A stretch of DNA of 64,000 nt, taken from contig CANRAU010000008.1 in NCBI GenBank assembly GCA_947628665.1, forward strand, positions 1-64,000, read 5' to 3'. Position numbers and translations under genes: made by a program. The notes beneath the pieces were generated by a model, which did not search any database, was not told the origin of the DNA, and saw nothing but the letters and a program-made list of their open reading frames with translations. Positions 33,501-40,843 of this stretch are shown one piece after another (within the stretch, counting starts at the first letter, position 1; each line of letters begins with the position of its first letter). This DNA is from an uncultured Clostridia bacterium (GTDB lineage Bacteria; Bacillota; Clostridia; Oscillospirales; Acutalibacteraceae).

Positions 33501-33931
33501 ATGCGTTGTTGGCGTTCAGCACGGGGGACGGCTTTAAACACGCGTGGGACGACGAGCAGAAAAACGATATGACGACCGAACAGGGGTATCTGGCGCTCGT
33601 GTCGTATAACAGATTGCAAAGCGGCAGGACGAGCCTTTACGATATGCGCGATGTGCAGATCATACCTTCTAAGACCCCGTCGTACGGTACACCCGCAGGG
33701 GACAACGGCACGTCTGCTCCAAGCATCCCGCCCCAAGAGGGGAACGGCGTGTCTGCTCCAAACACCCCGCCCCAAGAGGGGAACGGCGCTCCCAATCAGA
33801 ATACCGTGGATATTCCCGACACCTTCGGCGAACGCTTCGGAACACCCGACCAATCCCTTTGCATGTGCCTTGCGGCAGGAACTCTGCTTTGCCTTGTACG
33901 CAGGATTCTGACAAAAAAAGAAGAAGTGTAA
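30536..33931 (+). CDS. B12-regulated surface protein with transcobalamin-like domains
   Basis: 1131 residues. A signal peptide (ending SAFAAD) is followed by GLUG-type beta-helix repeats at about 40-430 (NVGGIVG, CVGGIFGGEMG), an Ig-like segment (about 470-540), and a DUF4430 domain at about 548-672 (ANAGWLYAVNGA, NGDEVILFYSDDY), the family Pfam relates to the transcobalamin C-terminal domain. Residues about 742-1035 form an alpha/alpha barrel of the terpene-cyclase/intrinsic-factor type (SANGGWGLHADDDADADLSA, NADGSFSSWG). A Pro-rich linker with repeated PPQEGNG and a C-terminal membrane segment with KKEEV anchor it. I infer extracellular corrinoid capture. The order (beta domain, then barrel) is the reverse of human intrinsic factor. 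Confidence 0.88.
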   Translation: MKKQRISRLVAACLAVLLVVSTLPVSAFAADIAAQTNEGLLALRGEGTEENPYLLETGDDLKALSDEVNSGESYKGQYFRFAADITLPADWTPLGSGGKSFSGIIDGNGKTLTVPSGSLSLIGKPVGATVKNLNLYGERIPGYGLVQGYATGSDITIDRVTIKAGSHILYAGLIGGYGNSSVTITHCTVEKGVVIGDDGSGFWGDLGDTGYSYPFVGKFDHRDNIGSFAGAFNGTISDCVSYATVYGGNNVGGIVGVKGQSMREFYINSCAFYGDVIATGKAVGGIVGSGYPSASSSPCATVENCYAVGHVQGANCVGGIFGGEMGTSNCLNNGVGSVRNNFFAGTVAATDANAQAGGVIGYMKSLNRYNVIDGNYYTADCGAQRGIGEIQTVKTAADDPHYGREDDPTGADADAVAMQIPTADLTNGNLVSRLNASLTGHSDYKQGARHPVFGDEKHVISVTSPNKLASSPEKSVYAYTDYSLLENYDITVKYSDGTVRTVKASEGTFSGVDFTKTGYQLATLLYEGYAMHFGVKVNGLPASSNAVSVTVLGDTNHGDNGEVHLLKNGDLSTWVAKKAYLLDKGLTVKDLLEKCFAEKNISFVNETGNYISLITFDGVTLGEMTNGANAGWLYAVNGAISDLGIAEYVPQNGDEVILFYSDDYTQENWQYNADVLQVTKLLEDLPEADGLTPAYAAQVFAARDAYAGLDEDEQAFISDELKEKLEADVLKIAELQKAQQQALSDIYQKTGNALLQDAKANGLTVSSVGGEWAMIGLARSGALTDDVADAYYQEVVTVLRENGSAKLHTVKSTENARVILALTAIGKDVTNAAGYNLLEPLSDWDYVQFQGVNGPIWTLIALDAHDYAIPKAEAGKTQTTREGLIAYILEKQSANGGWGLHADDDADADLSAMAIQALAPYYAENAEVRRAVDKALDYLSAVQNADGSFSSWGTSNFESVAQTIIALATLGIDPTADARFIKNGYTLMDALLAFSTGDGFKHAWDDEQKNDMTTEQGYLALVSYNRLQSGRTSLYDMRDVQIIPSKTPSYGTPAGDNGTSAPSIPPQEGNGVSAPNTPPQEGNGAPNQNTVDIPDTFGERFGTPDQSLCMCLAAGTLLCLVRRILTKKEEV

Positions 33932-34003
33932 ACAAAATAAGGGGCATACGGCTTTTGCTGTGTTCCCGATCTTAACGCCGAACCGAAAGGGGGGAGAAGA
34001 CCC

Positions 34004-35206
34004 ATGCAAACAATGAAACGACTGCTTTCAAGGCTGTGCCTGCTGTTCACGGTATGTTCGCTGCTTGTGTCGGCAATCCCCTTGTCCGCCGCAGCCGATG
34101 CAGCCATCGGTTACGCAACGTGGAGCGTGGAGCTGTTCACCATCGGGTGCGGGTATTTGGTAAAGCCTGTCCGTATGCCGATCTACAAAGGGGAAACGGC
34201 GGCGGACGGACTGCTTCGTCTGCTGTCCCAAAATGGCTTTGCCGCGTATTACGGCGGCACGCCCGACGAAGCCTTTTATCTTGGCTATATTGCGGACGGT
34301 ACGGCCTCCAATACGCGGTATAACGGGTATCGAAAAAGCGCGACGCCCGCCGCGCCTAAAAAACTGAATCTTTCCCCCAGCATCCCGTCCATGCTCGACG
34401 GACATCTCAAAAGAACGATGACCTTTTACGATCCGTCCGACTACCAAAAGCATTACACGGGCTATATCGGCGAATTTGTGATCACCAACGGCTCGGGGTG
34501 GATGTACAGCGTCGATCACCGTTTTCCGAGCGTCGGGTTTTCCGATACCCGCCTGTCAAACGGCGACGTTGTCCGCGTGCAGTTTACGCTCGGTTTCGGC
34601 GCAGACATCGGCGGCGGCAAAGCGGCGGCGAGACAGTTGGGACAGGCGAATGCGCAGGACAGCACGGGCTACTATACCGTCGCGAACAAAGACGAATTGA
34701 CCAAAGCGATCGGCGACGCGCTCTCCAAAGGGCTTACGGCGAAATCTTTGGTCAAGCAGGCATACGAGAATGCCCTTTCCGTCGCGGAAACGCTTGACGC
34801 TTCGCAAAATACCGTGGATGCCGCGACGCGCGCACTGCGTGCCGCACTTTCCAAGGCACAAACGGCGCAAACGACGACTTCCGACAAGATGGGAGGAAAA
34901 AGCACGCAACCGACCGAAGCGCAGGCTTCGTCCAAAGTCCCTGTCTCTCAAGTGCCGACCACAGCGGCGCAAACCGAGGGCTTGGCCGCTCCCGAGAACG
35001 GCGCGGGGACGACCGTGAACGGCACCCCCGCGGAAACCGCCTCCGGCGCCGTGCCTGCGCAGGCAAGCGAAGCGCCGAAGCCGACTGTAAAAACGCGGCA
35101 TTGGATAGCCATACTTTGCGCGGTTCTTGTCCCTTTGATTGCGGCGGGTGTGTACGTCCTTGTGCGACACAAACAGCGGAAAAAGGGGACAAACCCGCAT
35201 GCATAA
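34004..35206 (+). CDS. Membrane-anchored DUF4430 (transcobalamin-like) protein
   Basis: 400 residues. A signal peptide is followed by a DUF4430 domain at about 37-200 (YKGETAADGLLRLL, GSGWMYSVDHRFPSVGFSD, SNGDVVRVQFTLGFG), then a helical segment (about 225-290), a Ser/Thr/Pro/Ala-rich stalk and a C-terminal membrane segment (WIAILCAVLVPLIAAGVYVL) with HKQRKKG. It begins 72 bases after the previous gene with no terminator between, so it is probably under the same B12 riboswitch. It is likely a second corrinoid-binding surface protein, perhaps passing ligand to an uptake transporter. No such transporter is in this window. Confidence 0.82.
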   Translation: MQTMKRLLSRLCLLFTVCSLLVSAIPLSAAADAAIGYATWSVELFTIGCGYLVKPVRMPIYKGETAADGLLRLLSQNGFAAYYGGTPDEAFYLGYIADGTASNTRYNGYRKSATPAAPKKLNLSPSIPSMLDGHLKRTMTFYDPSDYQKHYTGYIGEFVITNGSGWMYSVDHRFPSVGFSDTRLSNGDVVRVQFTLGFGADIGGGKAAARQLGQANAQDSTGYYTVANKDELTKAIGDALSKGLTAKSLVKQAYENALSVAETLDASQNTVDAATRALRAALSKAQTAQTTTSDKMGGKSTQPTEAQASSKVPVSQVPTTAAQTEGLAAPENGAGTTVNGTPAETASGAVPAQASEAPKPTVKTRHWIAILCAVLVPLIAAGVYVLVRHKQRKKGTNPHA

Positions 35207-35319
35207 CGCAGGCATACGAACGCAGGCAAACGCATAATTGCTTTTGCGTTTCTCCGACGGCCGTGTTTGTTGCCGCTCTGTCGGCAGATTTCGATTTGCC
35301 TGAAAATCAAATATGTGCT

Positions 35320-35363
35320 GAAAAAATGGACCGCTTTCCGTTTGTACACGGGAAGCGGTCCAT
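35320..35363 (-). terminator. Terminator of the two-component operon
   Basis: ATGGACCGCTTTCCG (35326-35340) pairs with CGGGAAGCGGTCCAT (35349-35363). In the minus direction the stem is followed by TTTTTT. Confidence 0.8.
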
Positions 35364-35378
35364 TTGCATGGGATCGTT

Positions 35379-36608
35379 TTATATAGGAAAGGTGACGGTC
35401 ATTTGAAAGGTGTGGCTGTCGGACATTTGCGCCTGGATCTTGCCGCCGTGGGCGTGTACAATGGCATTCGCCACGGACAGGCCGATGCCATGCCCGCCCG
35501 TTTCGGAATTGCGGGATAAATCGGTGCGGTAAAAACGGTCAAATATATGTTGCAGCCCGTCGGGAGAAATGGCGGCTTCGACGGCGTTGCACACACGCAA
35601 AACAAGCGCTTTGCCCTGTTTTTTCAATGTAAGCGATATGGCGGAGTCAGGCGCTGCATATTTCAACGCATTATCCATGAGGATATAAATCAACTGCTCG
35701 ATTGCCTTTTGGTCGCCCCTGAGCGTCAGCATGGGCTGCACCTCGCAAAGAAAGGTTTTGCCCTGTATCTGCGCGAGCGTCGAGAATGGTCGGGCGGCCT
35801 CCTCAACGACTTCGGACAGGGGAAAATCTATCTTTTGCAGGTTTTGCCCGTTTTCCTCCATACGCGCCAAATAGATGAGATCGTTTGTCAGTCGGGTCAG
35901 ACGTGCGGCCTGCCCGCGAATATCCTCTAAACACTCATTTTGCCCTATATCCATTTCCAAAACGTCGGTATTGGCCTGTATAATGGTAAGCGGCGTTTTG
36001 ATCTCATGCCCCGCGTCGGTGATAAAGCGTTTTTGCTTCTCGTAGCTTTCGGCGATCGGCTGAATGAATTTCCCCGCGAAAAAGAAAATGACGAAAAAGA
36101 CGATCCCAAAGCCCAAAAGCGCCATACCGATGCTCGTCAGCAGGAAGCCGAAATATGCGTCCAGCTTCCGCCCGCAGTCTAAGAAAGTGATGCGTACCGT
36201 ATCGCCCTCCACCGTGCGCATATACCGAAATCGGTCGGCAAAACCGCGCGCCTTGCCGCTTTTTTGCACGCTGTTCGCATAGGCGATCGCCATGGAGGGG
36301 TCTACCGCGCTGATGCGGCCGGTTTCGGTGTGGAGAACGTCCCCGTTTGCACGCAGCAAAACGGAAAAGTATCTGGATTCATACGGCAGCTCCGGCGACA
36401 TATTCGGCGGCATATGGTTTTCTCTGCCGCCACCCCCAAACTCGGGAAAAACCCCTCTATTTTGGGAAAGCAGCGTGAGTACCTCGTCGGCATCCCGCAC
36501 GACGGAAGTATAATTGATCAGATTCATCCCCACGACGATCACCGTAAGCAATACGAACAGCGAGATCATGGACAGGGCGACAAATTTGCGCTTGAGTTTT
36601 TTGATCAT
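35379..36608 (-). CDS. Sensor histidine kinase
   Basis: 409 residues starting at ATG 36608, which overlaps the regulator stop by four bases. It has a membrane segment near 13-35, an extracellular sensor loop (about 36-150, with GGGGRENHMPPN), a second membrane segment near 165-185, His201 in HEIKTPLTIIQ, then N-box NALKYAAP, and G-boxes GGHGIGLSVANAIV. It would phosphorylate the neighbouring regulator. Divergent orientation to the VTC/DUF4956 genes suggests it controls them. Confidence 0.92.
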   Translation of the reverse strand: MIKKLKRKFVALSMISLFVLLTVIVVGMNLINYTSVVRDADEVLTLLSQNRGVFPEFGGGGRENHMPPNMSPELPYESRYFSVLLRANGDVLHTETGRISAVDPSMAIAYANSVQKSGKARGFADRFRYMRTVEGDTVRITFLDCGRKLDAYFGFLLTSIGMALLGFGIVFFVIFFFAGKFIQPIAESYEKQKRFITDAGHEIKTPLTIIQANTDVLEMDIGQNECLEDIRGQAARLTRLTNDLIYLARMEENGQNLQKIDFPLSEVVEEAARPFSTLAQIQGKTFLCEVQPMLTLRGDQKAIEQLIYILMDNALKYAAPDSAISLTLKKQGKALVLRVCNAVEAAISPDGLQHIFDRFYRTDLSRNSETGGHGIGLSVANAIVHAHGGKIQAQMSDSHTFQMTVTFPI

Positions 36609-37276
36609 TCGGATTCCTCCAACGCATATCCGGCGTTTCGGTAGGCTTTGATTTGAATATCCGCGTGCAGCGTCAGCAGCTTTTTGCGCAAGTAGGAAAC
36701 ATATACCCACACCACGTGGATTTGCGCGTCGCTGTCATAGCCCCATATTTTTTCCATCAACCGCGCGGGGGAGAGGATACAGCGGGGATTGGCCATGAAA
36801 AGCTCCATCAACTGAAATTCCCGATTGGCGAGCCGAAAACTGCCGAACGGCGAGGAGAGCGTAAACGTCGCGCGATCCAGGGTGATATTGCCGACGGTCA
36901 GCGTGGAATCCGCCGCATTCTGCGTTCGGGTGATCGCGCGGATGGCCGCGAGCAGTTCCCTGGTATCAAAGGGTTTGGTCAAATAGTAATTCGCACCGCT
37001 GTCCAGCCCCAATACCTTGTCGTCGATCTCCGATTTTGCCGTCAGCAACAGAACGGGCACGGTGTTTCCCTGTTCGCGCACTTTGCGTAGCGCCGTAATG
37101 CCATCCATTTTCGGCATCATAACATCCAAAACGGCGACGTCATAGTCTCCGCATCCAAGGTAATCGAGAGCGTCCGCCCCGTTATATACCACATCGACGG
37201 CGTAATGATTTTTTTCCAAAATTTTGCACAGCGCCTTTGCAAGCGCGCGTTCATCTTCGGCAAGTAAGATCCGCAT
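36605..37276 (-). CDS. OmpR/PhoB-family response regulator
   Basis: 223 residues. The receiver domain has acidic pair ED at 7-8, phospho-acceptor Asp51 (VLDVMMPKMDG) and Lys in LTKPFD. The winged-helix DNA-binding domain covers about 125-220 (LANREFQLMELFM, WVYVSYLRKKL). It is first in the operon with its kinase. An AT-rich spacer (37277-37428) separates it from the divergent VTC gene and is a likely target. Confidence 0.93.
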   Translation of the reverse strand: MRILLAEDERALAKALCKILEKNHYAVDVVYNGADALDYLGCGDYDVAVLDVMMPKMDGITALRKVREQGNTVPVLLLTAKSEIDDKVLGLDSGANYYLTKPFDTRELLAAIRAITRTQNAADSTLTVGNITLDRATFTLSSPFGSFRLANREFQLMELFMANPRCILSPARLMEKIWGYDSDAQIHVVWVYVSYLRKKLLTLHADIQIKAYRNAGYALEESE

Positions 37277-37428
37277 CCTGCACCGTCCTTTCTTACTTTA
37301 CACGATTGTATTTTAATCGGCGAACATTAACCGAAATTAAAAGAAAAAATTTTTAAAAAGAAAAATTTAAATTTTTTAGTTGAATTAAGCTACCGTATGT
37401 ATCATAACACAAGAAAAGAGGTGCGGCA

Positions 37429-38148
37429 ATGGGTTATCAAACCGTTTTTAAACGCTACGAACTCAAATATTTGCTGACGCAGGCGCAAAAAGAGCATATC
37501 CTCATGGCCATGAAGCCGTACATGACCATGGATCAATATGGACGCACCTGTATTCGCAACATTTATTTCGATACGGACAATTACCGATTGATCCGTAAAT
37601 CCATCGAAAAACCGGCTTACAAGGAGAAACTGCGGATTCGCAGTTATCAGCGCGCGACCCCGCAAAGCACAGTGTTTGTGGAACTGAAGAAGAAATATCA
37701 ATCCGTCGTGTACAAACGCCGTCTGCCATTGACGGAAGATGACGCGCTTGCATGGTTGAGAGGAAAGTGCCGCTGTAAAGAGGACTCCCAAATTTCGCGC
37801 GAGATCGACTATTTTCTCTTCTATTATCAAACCCTGCATCCGACGGTGTTCCTCTCGTATGCGCGCGAAGCATATTACGCGCTTGACGAAACAGATTTCC
37901 GCGTCACTTTTGACGATACCATCCTTTGCCGACAGACCGACCTTTCGCTGGAAGCGGAAGCGGGCGGCACGCCGCTTTTAGAGGATGGCACGACTCTTAT
38001 GGAGATCAAATGCGGTGGCGGTATCCCGCTTTGGATGGCACACGCTTTATGTGAAGCGCACATCTGCAAAACCTCGTTTTCCAAATACGGAACGGCGTAT
38101 CAAAAACTGATTTATCCGCAATATAAGGAGGCGGCACAATATGCTTGA
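37429..38148 (+). CDS. VTC-domain protein (polyphosphate polymerase-like)
   Basis: 239 residues of the VTC fold. FKRYELKYLLT, YFDTDNYRLIRKSIEKPAYKEKLRIRSY, FVELKKKYQSVVYKRR and LMEIKC provide the basic and acidic residues lining the tunnel. Eukaryotic VTC4 polymerises phosphate from ATP; bacterial versions are assumed to do so but are little tested. AAGAGGTGCGG precedes the ATG. It overlaps the DUF4956 gene by eight bases, indicating tight coupling. Confidence 0.88.
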   Translation: MGYQTVFKRYELKYLLTQAQKEHILMAMKPYMTMDQYGRTCIRNIYFDTDNYRLIRKSIEKPAYKEKLRIRSYQRATPQSTVFVELKKKYQSVVYKRRLPLTEDDALAWLRGKCRCKEDSQISREIDYFLFYYQTLHPTVFLSYAREAYYALDETDFRVTFDDTILCRQTDLSLEAEAGGTPLLEDGTTLMEIKCGGGIPLWMAHALCEAHICKTSFSKYGTAYQKLIYPQYKEAAQYA

Positions 38149-38836
38149 TTCTCTCTTTCAAGGCTTGTTTGATTCCGATACCCTTTCGGTCATTCCGATC
38201 ACGGATTTTCTGCTTTGCATAGGGATTTCTCTGCTTGCGGGGCTGATCATGGCGTTTGGATATATGTACCGCACACGCTATACCAAGAGCTTTGTCGTCA
38301 CGCTTGCACTTTTGCCTGCGGCCGTGTGTATCGTCATTATGATGGTCAATGGGAATGTCGGCGCGGGCGTGGCCGTTGCGGGCGCTTTCGGACTGGTGCG
38401 TTTCCGCTCCGCCCCGGGGACGGCAAAAGAGATCGGCGCGCTGTTTTTGGCCATGGGCGCGGGGCTCATCGCGGGCATGGGCTATCTCGGCTTTGCGCTT
38501 TTGTTTACCGTGATCATGTGCGCGGTATTTATCCTTTACAATCGTTTGGATTTCGGCTCGAAGCGAAACGCCGCAAAATATAAAACCCTGCATATCACCA
38601 TACCCGAGGATTTGGATTACTCGGGCGTGTTTGACGATATTTTTGAGACCTTTACAACGACTTGCGAACTGGAACGGGTGAAGAGCACGAACATGGGCAG
38701 TATGTTCCACCTGACCTATCAAATCTCCCTGCGCGACCCGCAGCGGGAGAAAGAAATGATCGATCAGCTTCGATGCAGAAACGGCAATTTGGAGATCACG
38801 GTTTCCAAGCAGGAAACGGCCGTGTCCGAATTATAA
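38141..38836 (+). CDS. DUF4956 membrane protein
   Basis: 231 residues with four membrane segments in the first 140 residues (LLCIGISLLAGLIMAFGYMY; VTLALLPAAVCIVIMM; AGVAVAGAFGLVRFRSAPGTAKE; YLGFALLFTVIMCAVFILY) and a cytoplasmic ferredoxin-like C-terminal domain. DUF4956 proteins recur beside VTC genes in Firmicutes and may form a membrane partner or conduit for polyphosphate; this is inference. Confidence 0.85.
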   Translation: MLDSLFQGLFDSDTLSVIPITDFLLCIGISLLAGLIMAFGYMYRTRYTKSFVVTLALLPAAVCIVIMMVNGNVGAGVAVAGAFGLVRFRSAPGTAKEIGALFLAMGAGLIAGMGYLGFALLFTVIMCAVFILYNRLDFGSKRNAAKYKTLHITIPEDLDYSGVFDDIFETFTTTCELERVKSTNMGSMFHLTYQISLRDPQREKEMIDQLRCRNGNLEITVSKQETAVSEL

Positions 38837-38851
38837 CAGGGGGGTTGCTTT

Positions 38852-40660
38852 ATGAAGCATATCGGAAGGGCTTTGGCGCTGATTTTAAGTTTTATCCTGC
38901 TTTTGTGCGCCTGTACGGTGCAAAAGGAGGATACGCCGTCTGAGACCGACACGTCATCCACCGCGCAAAGCGGCGTTTATGCGGAGGATGCAGATATGTT
39001 TTCCGCCCGTGATTACGAGATCGGATACGACGAAAGCAACAGCATCCAAATCAAGCTCAACGGCGACTCCGTATCCTGCGATTCCGATTCCGTTGCTATT
39101 TCCGATACGACCGTGACCATTCGGGACGAGGGGACGTATATTCTGTCGGGTACGCTTCGGAACGGACGCATTGTTGTCGACGCGGAAAAAACCGATAAGC
39201 CGCAGTTGGTTCTAAACGGCGCTTCGATCCACTGCGAGACCTCTGCGCCGCTGTATGTGGCGCAGGCGGATAAAGTATTTGTCACTTTGCCGAAAGACAG
39301 CAAGAACACACTGTCAAACGGCGGTACTTTTACCGCCGTGGACGAGAACAACATTGACGCGGTGATTTTTTCCAAAGAGGATCTGACCTTGAACGGCGAG
39401 GGCAGCCTTACGGTCACTTCCCCTGCGGGACACGGAATTGTGTCCAAGGACGATCTTGTCTGCACAGGCGGGAATTATACGGTTAAGGCGGCGTCCCACG
39501 CATTAGATGCGAACGACAGCGTGCGGCTCAAAAACGCCGCATTTACGTTGGACGCGGGGAAAGATGGCATTCATGCGGAAAACACGGAGGATACCGACCT
39601 CGGGTTTGTTTATATCGCAAGCGGTACGCTGCACGTCACAGCGGATGGGGACGGCATAAGCGCGGGCGCGTATATGCAGATCAAGGGCGGCAGTTTTTCG
39701 GTCGAGTCGGGCGGCGGAAGCGACGCCGCTGTAAAAAAGCAGACGACCGATCCCCGCACAGGCTCTGTAGGAAGACCCGACCGTTTCGGGAATTCCGCTG
39801 CTTCCGACGCGGCGACAACCGATACCAGCGATGTAAGCGGCAAGGCGCTCAAGGCGACGGGGAATCTGCAAATCCGGGACGGCAGTTTTACTTTGAATGC
39901 AGCGGACGATGCCGTACACGCCAACGCATCGATCACCGTGGACGGCGGTACTTTTCAAATCGCTACGGGCGACGATGGCTTCCATGCCGACGAGACGTTG
40001 ACCGTCCAAGCAGGCACGGTCGAGATCACGGAGAGCTACGAGGGACTGGAAGCGTTGAACCTGAATATCCAAGGCGGGGATATTCGGCTGACTGCCGACG
40101 ACGACGGATTAAATGCCGCAGGCGGAAAGGACGAAAGCGGTTTCGGCGGACCTCGCGGCAACGCGCAGCCCGACCGCGGAGGGATGGATACCTTCGGCCC
40201 GGGCGGAAAAGGCGGAGCGGGCGGTTCTGCTTCCAACGGTACGATTTGCATTTCGGGCGGCACTTTGCAGATCACGGCATCGGGCGACGGCATCGATGCA
40301 AACGGCTCTGTGACGATCTCGGGCGGCAATATCACTGTGTGCGGGCCGATGCAGGGGGATACCGCAACTTTGGATTTTGACGTCAGCGGCACGATCACGG
40401 GCGGCACGTTTATCGGTACAGGCGCAGCCGGTATGGCGCAAACCTTCAGCGCTTCCGAGCAGGGCGTGCTCGCGGTGAACGTGGGCAGCCAGTCGGCAGG
40501 CACGCAAATCAAGCTGCAAGATAAGTCCGGCAAAACGCTTCTTTCCCATACGCCGCAGTTACCTTACACTGTGGTCATCCTCAGTACGCCCGACCTGAAA
40601 AGCGGTGAAACGTATACGCTTTCGGTGGGCTCGTCCTCCGCAGATTTTCAGGCAAGCTGA
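38852..40660 (+). CDS. Carbohydrate-binding beta-helix lipoprotein (Cthe_2159-like)
   Basis: 602 residues. Lipoprotein signal ending LLCAC, then a long right-handed beta-helix (about 55-560) with repeated units such as GDGISAGAYMQIKGG, ADDAVHANASITVDGG and GDDGFHADETLTVQAG. This matches the Cthe_2159 family, whose founder binds polygalacturonic acid and calcium. A Gly/Arg-rich loop (about 430-455) interrupts the helix. It starts 16 bases after the DUF4956 gene. Its place in a VTC cluster suggests a cell-surface glycan-binding part of the same system. Confidence 0.85.
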   Translation: MKHIGRALALILSFILLLCACTVQKEDTPSETDTSSTAQSGVYAEDADMFSARDYEIGYDESNSIQIKLNGDSVSCDSDSVAISDTTVTIRDEGTYILSGTLRNGRIVVDAEKTDKPQLVLNGASIHCETSAPLYVAQADKVFVTLPKDSKNTLSNGGTFTAVDENNIDAVIFSKEDLTLNGEGSLTVTSPAGHGIVSKDDLVCTGGNYTVKAASHALDANDSVRLKNAAFTLDAGKDGIHAENTEDTDLGFVYIASGTLHVTADGDGISAGAYMQIKGGSFSVESGGGSDAAVKKQTTDPRTGSVGRPDRFGNSAASDAATTDTSDVSGKALKATGNLQIRDGSFTLNAADDAVHANASITVDGGTFQIATGDDGFHADETLTVQAGTVEITESYEGLEALNLNIQGGDIRLTADDDGLNAAGGKDESGFGGPRGNAQPDRGGMDTFGPGGKGGAGGSASNGTICISGGTLQITASGDGIDANGSVTISGGNITVCGPMQGDTATLDFDVSGTITGGTFIGTGAAGMAQTFSASEQGVLAVNVGSQSAGTQIKLQDKSGKTLLSHTPQLPYTVVILSTPDLKSGETYTLSVGSSSADFQAS

Positions 40661-40718
40661 CCGTTTTTATGCAATCGGCGGCTAAAAACATTGCCGACAA
40701 AGAAAATATATACCCTTT

Positions 40719-40750
40719 AGGCCGTTGAGATCGCTCGGCGGCCTTTTTTT
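40719..40750 (+). terminator. Terminator after the VTC operon
   Basis: AGGCCG (40719-40724) pairs with CGGCCT (40739-40744) and is followed by seven T. Confidence 0.75.
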
Positions 40751-40843
40751 GTGTGCAAAGCCCCGGCCAAAAGGGTAGACAGCGCAGGAAAACTTTGCTA
40801 AAATGGATTTACAATGCAATCCATACGAAAAAGGAGCAGATAT

